Assembly (NCBI GenBank): GCA_030040475.1
Contig: JASHTQ010000570.1
Span: 1-31,454, forward strand
Direction of reading: 5' to 3'
Length of the DNA stretch: 31,454 nt
DNA from: Streptosporangiaceae bacterium
GTDB lineage: Bacteria; Actinomycetota; Actinomycetes; Streptosporangiales; Streptosporangiaceae
The notes below the pieces were generated by a model. It ran no database searches and was not told the DNA's origin. It worked only from the letters and a program-made list of their open reading frames with translations. Below are positions 7,837 to 16,016 of this stretch, piece after piece (within the stretch, counting starts at the first letter, position 1; the number at the start of each line of letters is the position of its first letter). A program made the position numbers and the translations under genes.

Positions 7837-9870
7837 TCACCGGCCGCAGGCCGCGTCCACGACGAAGGCGAGGATCTCGGCCTCATAGTCCAGTCGGCCG
7901 AAGCGCCCGGCCGGGCCCGTATGCGCAGCGGCGCCTAGTTCGGGCCGGAACAGTACCCGGCTTCCTGTCGTGCCGGTGGCCCGCAACCTGGCCGCCCACT
8001 TGGCCGGCTCGTGAATCAGCACCCGCGGGTCGTTCAGGCTGCCGGTAATCAGCAGGTCCGGCCGCGGCTCCGCGGGCGGGTTGTCGTAAGGGCTGTAGGA
8101 GGCCAGGTAGGCCCGCGCCTCGGGGTTGCGAGGATCGCCCCACTCGTCCCACTCGTTGACGGTCAGCGGGATGGCCGGATCCAGCATCGTGGTCACGCAG
8201 TCCACGAACGGCACCTCCGCCACCACCGCCCGCCACCGCCGCGGCGCCATGGAAAACACCGCGCCCTGCAGCAGCCCGCCCGCCGACAGCCCGCGCGAGA
8301 CGATCCGGCCGGGCGCAGCCCAGCCCTGGGCCGCCAGCATGTCCGCGACGGCGATGAAGTCGGTGAAGGTATTGCGCTTGCGGTTCAGCCGACCCTCCTG
8401 CCACCAATTCCGGCCGCCCTCGCCGCCGCCGCGCACGTGCGCGATCGCGTACACGAAGCCTCGGTCCAGCAGGCTGGGGATCGCCACGCCGAAGGCCGGC
8501 CATTCGCAGGACTCGTAGGCGCCGTAGCCGTACAGAAGGCATGGCGCGCTGCCGTCGCGCCGCAGCCCCGCGCGGTAGGCGATGGTCACCGGGACGGGCG
8601 TCCCGTCCGGCGCGGCTGCGGTGACGCGCCGCGTGACGTAGCTCGCCGGGTCATAACCAGGCACCTGCTGCCGCTTGCGCTCCCGCCAGCGGCCGGTGGC
8701 CAGGTCCACGTCGTGCCAGGACGGCGGTTCCACGAGCGACTCGGTGCGCACGGTCACCGCCGTGGCCTGATAGTCCTCGTTGGCCGCCAGGGCGAGCGAG
8801 ACGCCCGGGCCGCCGGCTTCGATCAGCCGCTGCTGTCCGGATCGCCGGTCCACGATCCGTAGCTGGGTGGCGGCCGCGTGCCGCTGCTCCACCACCAGGT
8901 AGGGCCCGAACACGTCGCAGGACACCAGGCGGGTGCGCGGCGACCCGGCGATGACCTGTCTCCACCTGGCCCGGCCCGGTGCCTCCGCGGGCGCGGCGAC
9001 CAGCCGGAACTCCTCCGCCTCCGCGTTGGTCACCAGGAAGAATTCGCCGGCGCCTGACCCGCGCGCATGCTCGGCACGGTATTCGACTCCTGGGCTTCTT
9101 CTCTGCATCACGACAGGCTGCTCGGCGGTCGCGGCCGCCGGGAGCATGAGCGTCTCGGTGCTGTCCCTGGCGGCGGTCTCGATCAGCAGGTACGCGCCGC
9201 TGCGGGTGGCCCGCACGGTCAGCTCGAACCGCTGGTCCTCCTCCCGGAACACCGGCGTGTCCTGGCCGGGGTCGGTGCCCAGCACGTGCCGCCGGACCTC
9301 GTGCGGCCGGTACTGGGCGTCGGTGACGGTGTAGAGCAGCGAACGCGAGTCGGCTGACCAGGCCAGCCCGTAGTACGTTCCCTCGATCCGCTCCGGCAGG
9401 TCGATCCCGCGCACCAGGTCGCGGATGCGCAGCTGGTAGAGCTCGTCTCCGTCGAAGTCGACGGAGTAGGCCAGCAGCCGCCCGTCCGGGCTGACCTCCC
9501 GCACGCCGAGCCCTAGGTAACCGCTGCCCGCTGGATCCTCCGCCAGCACCAGGTTCTCGTCGAGCAGCACCTGGGCGGGCCTCCCGGGGCCGGCGTCCCG
9601 GCAGAACTGCTCGTAGTCCCGGCCCGGGACGATCCGGGTGAAGTAGGTGTGACCGCCGCGGCGCCAGCTCACCGACTCCTCGGCCGGGAGCAGGCGCGCC
9701 GCCAGTTCGGCGGCCAGTTCGTCCCGCAACCCGTGGGCCGATTCCAGCCAGCGGTCGTACCAGGCGCGCTCGGCCGCGAGGTAATCCCGCATCGCAGGCA
9801 GGTCGCGGTCACGCATCCAGGCGTACGGGTCGGGGCCGCCGCGGGCCGGGGCAATCGGCGGGCCGCTCAT
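7837..9870 (-). CDS. Prolyl oligopeptidase family serine peptidase (S9A, oligopeptidase B-like)
   Basis: The ATG at 9870 gives 677 residues, the usual length for S9A enzymes. It is preceded by a GGGGTGG site; a longer open frame to 10053 would run into the divergent gene and is not needed. The N-terminal part is the propeller domain (about 60-390, for example SPDGRLLAYSVDFDGDELYQL). The C-terminal alpha/beta-hydrolase domain has YGAYES, catalytic Ser529 in GLSAGGLL, Asp614 in GSLNDPRV and His650 in AAHTGPAGRF. No signal peptide is seen, so it is probably cytosolic and cleaves short peptides after basic or proline residues. It is divergently arranged with the deacetylase gene, 71 bp away. Confidence 0.93.
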   Translation of the reverse strand: MSGPPIAPARGGPDPYAWMRDRDLPAMRDYLAAERAWYDRWLESAHGLRDELAAELAARLLPAEESVSWRRGGHTYFTRIVPGRDYEQFCRDAGPGRPAQVLLDENLVLAEDPAGSGYLGLGVREVSPDGRLLAYSVDFDGDELYQLRIRDLVRGIDLPERIEGTYYGLAWSADSRSLLYTVTDAQYRPHEVRRHVLGTDPGQDTPVFREEDQRFELTVRATRSGAYLLIETAARDSTETLMLPAAATAEQPVVMQRRSPGVEYRAEHARGSGAGEFFLVTNAEAEEFRLVAAPAEAPGRARWRQVIAGSPRTRLVSCDVFGPYLVVEQRHAAATQLRIVDRRSGQQRLIEAGGPGVSLALAANEDYQATAVTVRTESLVEPPSWHDVDLATGRWRERKRQQVPGYDPASYVTRRVTAAAPDGTPVPVTIAYRAGLRRDGSAPCLLYGYGAYESCEWPAFGVAIPSLLDRGFVYAIAHVRGGGEGGRNWWQEGRLNRKRNTFTDFIAVADMLAAQGWAAPGRIVSRGLSAGGLLQGAVFSMAPRRWRAVVAEVPFVDCVTTMLDPAIPLTVNEWDEWGDPRNPEARAYLASYSPYDNPPAEPRPDLLITGSLNDPRVLIHEPAKWAARLRATGTTGSRVLFRPELGAAAHTGPAGRFGRLDYEAEILAFVVDAACGR

Positions 9871-9941
9871 CACCGGCCACCCCAGGGAATGCCAAGATCG
9901 GTGGCGCGGGGCATCCCGCGATGATAGCCCGGAGGATGCGG

Positions 9942-11006
9942 ATGAGCCTGCCGGTCCCGGTGGTGTGGAGCGAGGATTGCCTCCGGCACCAGCCCGGCGG
10001 CGAGGTGTGGCTCGGCGTCCGTGATCCGGGCACCGAAATCCCGGCCCGGGCACTGGTGCTGCGGGAGGCGCTGGTCGCCGCGGGCGCTCCGGTCCTGCCA
10101 GCGCGGCGGCACGGCGACGAGATCCTGCGCGCCGTGCACGACCCGCTGCTGCTTGACCACCTGGCTGCGGTCTGGGGAGAGTGGGAGGCGGCGGGGCTGC
10201 CGGGCAGGCACGGCCGCGACCGCGTCGTTCCCTACGTGTTCCCGACCGCCGGCATGCTCGGCGGGCTGCCCGCGTGCCTGCCGCCCGCGGTGCACGGGCG
10301 GGCCGGCCGGTTCTGCTACGACACGATGACGCTGGTCGGCCCGGGAAGCTGGGAGGCGATCAGGGCGGCGGCAGATGCCGCGCTGACCGCCGCCGACCTG
10401 GTCGGCGCGGGCCACCGGCTGGCCTACGCGCTGTGCCGACCACCGGGTCACCACGCGACCGCGGGCGCCTACGGCGGCTCCTGCTACCTCAACAACGCCG
10501 CGATCGCGGCGCAGGCGCTGCGGGCCGCGGGCGCAGGGCGGGTGGCGGTCATCGACATCGACGCCCACCACGGCAACGGCACGCAGATGATCTTCTACGA
10601 CCGGGCCGACGTCTGGTACGGCTCGCTGCACGTGGACCCGGGAGCGGGCTGGTTCCCGCACTACGCCGGGTACGCCGGCGAGCGCGGGTCGGGACCGGGC
10701 GCCGGCTTCAACCGCAACCTGCCGCTGGCCCCCGGCGCCGGCGACGATGAATGGCTCGCCGCCCTGGACCTGCTCTGCGGGGAGGCAGCGTCGCTCGGGG
10801 TCGATGCCGTTGTGGTGTCCCTGGGGCTGGACGCCGCAGTCGCCGATCCCGAGAGCCCGCTGCAGGTTACCGAGGCCGGCTACTTCGCCGCCGGCCGTCG
10901 GGTCGCGGCGCTCGGGCCGACGGTGCTGGTCCAGGAGGGCGGATACCACCTGCCCACGCTCGGCGCGCTCGCCGTCGCCGCGGTGAAGGGCGCATGCGAT
11001 GGCTGA
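9942..11006 (+). CDS. Histone deacetylase-superfamily amidohydrolase, acetylpolyamine amidohydrolase type
   Basis: The ATG at 9942 (354 residues) lies six bases after GGAGG; the ATGs at 9921 and 9936 are too far upstream or too close. The arginase/deacetylase fold is clear: RPPGHHA (His170/171 charge relay), IDIDAHHGNG (zinc ligands Asp207 and His209), SLGLDAA (zinc ligand Asp297) and EGGY (catalytic Tyr335). The SLHVDPGAGWFPHYAGYAGE region resembles acetylpolyamine amidohydrolases, which remove acetyl groups from acetylated polyamines and related amides. AcuC-like or other small-molecule deacetylase activity cannot be excluded. The divergent neighbour is a peptidase; a downstream peptide importer follows after 222 bp. 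Confidence 0.9.
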   Translation: MSLPVPVVWSEDCLRHQPGGEVWLGVRDPGTEIPARALVLREALVAAGAPVLPARRHGDEILRAVHDPLLLDHLAAVWGEWEAAGLPGRHGRDRVVPYVFPTAGMLGGLPACLPPAVHGRAGRFCYDTMTLVGPGSWEAIRAAADAALTAADLVGAGHRLAYALCRPPGHHATAGAYGGSCYLNNAAIAAQALRAAGAGRVAVIDIDAHHGNGTQMIFYDRADVWYGSLHVDPGAGWFPHYAGYAGERGSGPGAGFNRNLPLAPGAGDDEWLAALDLLCGEAASLGVDAVVVSLGLDAAVADPESPLQVTEAGYFAAGRRVAALGPTVLVQEGGYHLPTLGALAVAAVKGACDG

Positions 11007-11228
11007 CCGCGGCCGCTGTCACGACTCCGTCGCTGCTCGGCCGCCGTCCACCAACATGTCGTGGAGGAAGAGGCGCTGCGGCGCTTACCGTATCTTTTCG
11101 CCCGATTTACTTGCCTGCGGTCATCGGCTTGGTAAACCATCAGGGAAACCCGGCCTGAGGGTCGTCCGTTAAGTCTGCGAACCGCGGGCCTAACCGGGAC
11201 CCGTTGGTGAAGACGAGAGCAGGCGATC

Positions 11229-13064
11229 ATGCGCATCAGGCATTCACTGGCCACAACGATGACAGCGCTGGCCCTGGCGGTAACCGTCGCGGCGTGCGGC
11301 GGCACGAGCGCGAAGATCGGCGGCGGCAGCGCCGTCAAGGGGCAACCGGAACGCGGCGGCACGGTCACCGTCGCAGAGCCGTCCGGCGCATCGCCCAACG
11401 ACATCTTCCCGCTGCTGCCCGCCACCAACAGCAACGGCTACAACGTCAACCTTACCGAGGGCGAGTGGCCGTACCTGGTCTACGTCGGCTATGGCGCGAA
11501 GTCGGTGGTCAACCCGCAAGAAAGCCTGTACAGCTCGCTGACCTGGTCGGACAACGACTCGGTGATCACGATCGTGCTGAAGCCGTGGAAGTGGTCCGAC
11601 GGGGTGCCGATCACCGCCCGCGACTTCACCTTCGTCTACAACCTGCTGAAGGCCAACTACAACGACTGGGGGGACTACGACCCCGGCCTGTTCCCGGCCG
11701 ACGTGACCAAGGTGACAACGCCGAACGCGCACACCGTCGTCATCCACCTGAACCGGTCCTACAATCCGTCGTTCTATACCGACGACGTACTGACCGAGGT
11801 GCCGCTGCTGCCGCAGCACGCCTGGGACAAGACCTCGCTGACCGGCAACGTCGGCAACTACGACGAGACCACCAAGGGTGCCGACGCGGTGTGGAACTTC
11901 CTGCAGAAGCAGGGCTCGGTCATGGGCAGCTTCACCACCAACCCGATGTGGCAGGTGGTGGACGGGCCGTGGAAGCTGGAGCAGTTCCAGAGCGACGGCT
12001 ACTACGTCTGGGTGCCGAACAAGAATTACTCCGGCCCTGACAAGCCAATCCTTTCCAAGATCGTCTTCACCCCCTTCACCACCGACGCCGCCGAGATGGA
12101 CACCCTGCGCTCGGGCACTAGCCTGACCATTGGCGGGCTGCCGCTCAACGACGTCGGCCAGATCAGCGCGCTCGAACACGAGGGGTACGCCGTCGCGTCG
12201 GTACCCACCCCAGGTGTCGCCGAGATCGTGCCGAACCTCTACAACCCGGTCAACGGTCCCCTGCTGCGCCAGCTCTACGTCCGCCAGGCCCTGGAGTACC
12301 TGATCAACCGGGGGCAGATCACCTCCGACGCGTTCCACGGTTACGCCGACCCCGGCAACGGCCCGGTCTCGACCCTCTACGGCCAGCAGTGGGACTCGCC
12401 GCTGGAGAAGGCGGGCGGGCCGTATCCGTACGCGCCGGCCAAGGCGGTGGCGCTGCTCAAGGCGCACGGCTGGAAGGTGATCCCGAACGGCACCGACACC
12501 TGCCAGCAGCCAGGAACCGGCGCGGCCGACTGCGGCGCGGGCGTCGCCGCGGGCGAGAAGCTGCAGTTCCAGCTGCTGTACGCGTCGGGATCAGCCTATT
12601 TCGACCAGATGAACGCGGCCATCCAGACCAGTGAGGCGCAGGCCGGCATCCATATCACCCTGAAGGCCGAGCCGTTCAACACGCTGGTGGCCACGACCGC
12701 CACCTGCAATGCCGCCTCGCACCCGACATCGACCTGCAGCTGGCAGCTGCAGCAGTTCGGCTACCAGCCGTACTCGCTGGACCCGAACGGATCGGGCCTG
12801 TTCAACACCGATGCGGTCGACAACTACGGCGGCTACTCCAGCCCGGAGATGGACCAGCTCGTCAACCAGACCGAGTACGGGTCGAGCTCGTCGGCGTTCT
12901 TCGCATACGAGGACTACGCGGCCGAACAGCTGCCGTGGCTGTGGCTGCCCAACCCGTCACAGGTCGTTGTGTACAAGAACAACCTGGCTGGTGTCGTCCC
13001 GTCGAGTCCCTTCGATTTCCTGCTAAACCCGGAGGTCTGGTATTACGTCAAGTCGGCCTCATGA
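11229..13064 (+). CDS. ABC transporter substrate-binding lipoprotein, peptide/nickel family (SBP_bac_5)
   Basis: This 611-residue protein starts with a lipoprotein signal (MRIRHSL, hydrophobic stretch, lipobox VAAC with Cys23), so it is tethered outside the cell. The body matches family 5 solute-binding proteins: GGTVTVAEPSG near the N-terminus, LKPWKWSDGVPITARDFTFVYN (the typical 'F.DG.p.tA.Dv.fs' motif), VRQALEYLINRGQI in the middle and a C-terminal YxxYEDYAAEQLPWLWLPNP segment. Ligands of this family include oligopeptides, nickel and sugars; the ligand here is unknown. A cysteine pair near residues 422-431 and another near 490-498 may form disulfides. The ATG has AGCAGG at about -10. The stop overlaps the next start as ATGA. 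Confidence 0.93.
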   Translation: MRIRHSLATTMTALALAVTVAACGGTSAKIGGGSAVKGQPERGGTVTVAEPSGASPNDIFPLLPATNSNGYNVNLTEGEWPYLVYVGYGAKSVVNPQESLYSSLTWSDNDSVITIVLKPWKWSDGVPITARDFTFVYNLLKANYNDWGDYDPGLFPADVTKVTTPNAHTVVIHLNRSYNPSFYTDDVLTEVPLLPQHAWDKTSLTGNVGNYDETTKGADAVWNFLQKQGSVMGSFTTNPMWQVVDGPWKLEQFQSDGYYVWVPNKNYSGPDKPILSKIVFTPFTTDAAEMDTLRSGTSLTIGGLPLNDVGQISALEHEGYAVASVPTPGVAEIVPNLYNPVNGPLLRQLYVRQALEYLINRGQITSDAFHGYADPGNGPVSTLYGQQWDSPLEKAGGPYPYAPAKAVALLKAHGWKVIPNGTDTCQQPGTGAADCGAGVAAGEKLQFQLLYASGSAYFDQMNAAIQTSEAQAGIHITLKAEPFNTLVATTATCNAASHPTSTCSWQLQQFGYQPYSLDPNGSGLFNTDAVDNYGGYSSPEMDQLVNQTEYGSSSSAFFAYEDYAAEQLPWLWLPNPSQVVVYKNNLAGVVPSSPFDFLLNPEVWYYVKSAS

Positions 13065-14017
13065 CCGGGTACCTGATCCGCCGCGTCGGCCAGTCGATCG
13101 CGGTCGTGATCGGCGTGATGATCCTTACGTTCATCCTGCTGCATATGGAGCCGGGCAGCGTGGCCAGGTCCGTGCTCGGGCTGAAGGCCACGCCCGCTCG
13201 GGTGGCGATCTTCGACAGCCTGTACGGCTTGAACAAGCCCCTGTACCAGCAGTTCGCGATCTACGTCAAGCAGCTCTTCCAGGGCAATCTGGGCATCTCG
13301 TATCAGCTCCAGCAGCCCGTGTCCACGCTGATCGCGCAGCGGCTGCCCCGGGATGCGATCCTGCTCGGCCTGTCCACGCTGCTGGCCCTGGTGATCGGCG
13401 TGCCGACCGGGATCTACCAGGCGGTGCGGCACAACCGCCTGCCTGACGACCTGCTGGCAGGGACCTGGTTCACGCTCTACTCCGCGCCGGACTTCATGGA
13501 GGCGTTGCTGCTCATCGCGCTCGTCTGCGTCCAGTTCCACCTGCTGCCCCCGGCCTTCCCCGGCGGGGTGACCTCGGTCGCCGGGCTGTTCGCCGACTGG
13601 CAGGCGCTGGTCCTCCCCGTGGTGGTGCTGGCGATCAACAGCGTGGCCGGCTTCAGCCAGTACGTGCGGTCCACCGCCCTGCAGGTACTGGCCGAGGACT
13701 ACATCCGGGTGGCCCGGGCCAAGGGCATGTCGGAGCGGCTGGTGCTGACCCGTCATGTGCTGCGCAACTCGCTGCTGCCGGTGATCACCATCCTCGGGCT
13801 GTCGCTTCCGGACATCGTGGCCGGCGCGGTGATCGCGGAGTCGATATTCAACTTCCCCGGCATGGGCCTGCTGTTCTGGCAGTCCGCGCTCGCCCACGAC
13901 TTCCCGGTGATGCTCGGCGGGACGCTGATCATCGGCGTGGCTACCGTGATCGGCAACCTGGCCGCCGACATCGCCTACAGCGTGCTCGACCCGAGGATCC
14001 GCTATGGCAGCGCCTGA
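13061..14017 (+). CDS. ABC transporter permease, DppB/OppB type
   Basis: This 318-residue membrane protein begins MTGYLIRRVGQSIAVVIGVM, the typical first helix of DppB-like permeases. It contains LYGLNKPLYQQF and GNLGISY, then six helices, and the EAA loop AEDYIRVARAKGMSERLVLTRHVLRNSLLPV that contacts the ATPase. It forms a heteromeric channel with the next gene product. The ATG overlaps the stop of the binding-protein gene (ATGA), which places it in the same operon. A longer in-frame extension upstream lies entirely within the binding-protein gene and is not the start. Confidence 0.95.
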   Translation: MTGYLIRRVGQSIAVVIGVMILTFILLHMEPGSVARSVLGLKATPARVAIFDSLYGLNKPLYQQFAIYVKQLFQGNLGISYQLQQPVSTLIAQRLPRDAILLGLSTLLALVIGVPTGIYQAVRHNRLPDDLLAGTWFTLYSAPDFMEALLLIALVCVQFHLLPPAFPGGVTSVAGLFADWQALVLPVVVLAINSVAGFSQYVRSTALQVLAEDYIRVARAKGMSERLVLTRHVLRNSLLPVITILGLSLPDIVAGAVIAESIFNFPGMGLLFWQSALAHDFPVMLGGTLIIGVATVIGNLAADIAYSVLDPRIRYGSA

Positions 14018-14987
14018 TACCGCGCCGACGCAGGCATCCCCGGGCGGCAGCCCGCTGGCCCCGGAGGGGGGCGAGGTAACCGCTTCCGGCACCGGCACCC
14101 AGCTCAGCCTGCGGGCGTTCGTGACCAGCAAGCGGGCGATGACCGGGACCGCGATCATCGTGCTGCTTGGCCTGTTCTGCTTCGTGGGCCCGCTGCTTTA
14201 CCACACCAACCAGGTCACGGTGAACCTGGGCATCGAGAACAGCCCGCCCGGGCCGGGCTACCCGCTCGGCACCGACCAGTACGGGATCGACGTGCTCGGC
14301 AGGCTGATGGTGGGGGGCCAGTCCTCGCTTGAGCTTGGCTTCGCCGTGGGCATCGCGACCACGGTGATCGGCTTGCTGTACGGCGCGGTATCCGGGATGG
14401 CCGGCGGGATCGTGGACGCATTGATGATGCGCTTCGTCGACACGCTGCTCGCGGTGCCCACTTTCATCCTGCTGATCATCGTGGCCAGCATGTTCTCGCT
14501 CAGCCTCTCGGTGATCATCCTGATCCTGACCGCGCTGTCCTGGCCCTACACCGCACGGCTGATCCGCGGCCAGGTGCTAGCGCTGAGACCCCGCGAGTTC
14601 GTTCAAGCGTCGCGGACGATGGGCGCCACCGGCCGGTGGATCCTGACCCGGCATATGGTGCCGAACACCCTGGGCATCAGCGTGGTCACGGCGACCTTTT
14701 CCATCGCCGACTCGATCTACGCGCTGTCGGCACTGAGCTTCCTCGGCATCGGCCCGCCGCCGCCGTTCACCGACTGGGGCACGATGCTGTCCAACGGGGT
14801 CGACAACTTGTTCAACGGCTACTGGTGGCAGGTATATCCGGCGCTGATCGTGCTGGTCGTGGTCGTTGTGGCATTCCGGCAGGTCGGCGACGCGCTGAAC
14901 GACATCGTCAGCGGGCAGCGCACCGGTGTGCTGCGGCGACGGCGGCGGTTCCGGCTGCTGCCGCTGTCTGCCCCGCGGGACGCGTAA
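14004..14987 (+). CDS. ABC transporter permease, DppC/OppC type
   Basis: This 327-residue membrane protein has a polar N-terminus of about 45 residues, an OppC_N first helix (TGTAIIVLLGLFCFVGPLLY), then LGTDQYGIDVLGRLMVGGQSS, which is typical of DppC-type permeases. The EAA loop reads PREFVQASRTMGATGRWILTRHMVPN. The start overlaps the preceding permease by 14 bp. No DppD or DppF ATPase follows; the next gene is an HExxH protein, so the ATPase must come from elsewhere in the genome. Confidence 0.95.
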   Translation: MAAPDTAPTQASPGGSPLAPEGGEVTASGTGTQLSLRAFVTSKRAMTGTAIIVLLGLFCFVGPLLYHTNQVTVNLGIENSPPGPGYPLGTDQYGIDVLGRLMVGGQSSLELGFAVGIATTVIGLLYGAVSGMAGGIVDALMMRFVDTLLAVPTFILLIIVASMFSLSLSVIILILTALSWPYTARLIRGQVLALRPREFVQASRTMGATGRWILTRHMVPNTLGISVVTATFSIADSIYALSALSFLGIGPPPPFTDWGTMLSNGVDNLFNGYWWQVYPALIVLVVVVVAFRQVGDALNDIVSGQRTGVLRRRRRFRLLPLSAPRDA

Positions 14988-15000
14988 AGGGGGCAGTGCC

Positions 15001-15885
15001 ATGCCGGGCGAGAACGGTCCCGACGACGCGGAAGCCGCGGTCTTCGCCGAGGTGGAGACGAGCCGCGCGGTGATCGACGTAGCGAAGCACGAGGGGCTTG
15101 CCTCGGTGCCTGGCTTCCCTTTCGAGGTTCGGACCAGCGAATCGACGCGCGAGCAGGCCGGGCGGCTGGCCGATCGCTGTGCCAGGGCTTACTCCTACCT
15201 CGGCGACATGCTCGCGTTCCGCCCCCGGTGCGCACTCCTGGTGCTCGACCGGGCCGACTGGTCCGAACGCGCATCGAACCCTTCGTACGTCATGCCGTAC
15301 TACAACGCCGGCAATCTCTTCATTACGGGCGAGCCCTCAGACCTGGCCGCCCGGCTTGAGGAAGTGGCGGGTTCTGCTCCTCCGGCAGCAGCCCGGGAAC
15401 TCGAGGAGGTCTACGGGACCGGCACCGACCGCCTGGCGTCTTTCGCCGACACGCTCGTCGTCCATGAGCTTGCGCACGCCTTCCACGACGGTGTTCCCTT
15501 CGTCTTCCCGCGGTCGTGGCTGATGGAGCTCTTCGCCGACATGGCGCTCTACGCGTTCATGGCTGCCGAAGAACCCGGTCGGCGGTTGCATGTCGAGACG
15601 CTCCCGCGTGTCGCGCTGGAGTACCGCCTGCTCAAGCCAGTCGCGCGTGACCTGCGGTACTTCGAGGCGTACTACCCCTACATTGAGCCGCTCACCTACG
15701 TCTGGTACCAGTTCCGCTTCACGATGATGGCCAAGAGCCTCGTCGACACGGCAGGCCCGAACGTGCTCAGGCGGCTCTGGAACGCGTTCGCCCTCACGGA
15801 CGAGCAGCTCGCTGGCGTCCTCGGCGGCCAGGTCCACCCGGCGGCGGGCCAGTGGCTCGCGTCGTGGGACGAACTGCCCCGATGA
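15001..15885 (+). CDS. Putative HExxH zinc metallopeptidase-like protein (gluzincin-like)
   Basis: The ATG at 15001, eight bases after a GGGGG stretch, gives 294 residues; a longer frame from 14926 runs back into the permease. The active-site-like motif is HELAHAF (His155, Glu156, His159), followed by WLMELFADM with Glu176 as a likely third zinc ligand and Asp180. The short HExxH-16-E spacing and the surrounding helices are gluzincin-like, but I do not recognise the family. No signal peptide or TM is seen, so it is probably cytosolic. It starts 13 bp after the permease stop and looks like the last gene of the operon. It could process imported peptides, but that is inference. Confidence 0.75.
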   Translation: MPGENGPDDAEAAVFAEVETSRAVIDVAKHEGLASVPGFPFEVRTSESTREQAGRLADRCARAYSYLGDMLAFRPRCALLVLDRADWSERASNPSYVMPYYNAGNLFITGEPSDLAARLEEVAGSAPPAAARELEEVYGTGTDRLASFADTLVVHELAHAFHDGVPFVFPRSWLMELFADMALYAFMAAEEPGRRLHVETLPRVALEYRLLKPVARDLRYFEAYYPYIEPLTYVWYQFRFTMMAKSLVDTAGPNVLRRLWNAFALTDEQLAGVLGGQVHPAAGQWLASWDELPR

Positions 15886-15945
15886 CGACCTGCGATCGCC
15901 GGGGTGCTCGTAGCACGGAAACTTCCAGTTGAGCGGGTTATCGGG

Positions 15946-15983
15946 CGAGCGCGGCGCCGTGACATCGGCGGGCGCCACGCTCG
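15946..15983. terminator. Bidirectional hairpin between convergent genes
   Basis: CGAGCGcGGCGCC pairs with GGCGCCaCGCTCG around a 12-base loop, giving a stem of 13 positions with one C/A mismatch. It lies 60 bp after the HExxH gene stop and 33 bp from the stop of the convergent dehydrogenase gene, so it can serve both. Confidence 0.6.
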
Positions 15984-16016
15984 GTCTGGGCGGCGCCTGG
16001 CGTGACTCGTCAAGCC

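Noticed and set aside
9871..10053. N-terminal extension of the prolyl oligopeptidase to 10053
   Set aside because: The extension is Pro/Arg/Ser-rich, overlaps the divergent deacetylase start, and the ATG at 9870 gives the normal family length.
9870..10949. Long minus-strand open frame opposite the deacetylase gene
   Set aside because: No recognisable motifs; the plus strand carries a complete deacetylase active site, and this frame is a mirror of it.
13043..14158. Minus-strand open frame over the two permeases
   Set aside because: His/Gln/Arg/Asp-rich with no ribosome-binding site; it reflects antisense of hydrophobic codons.
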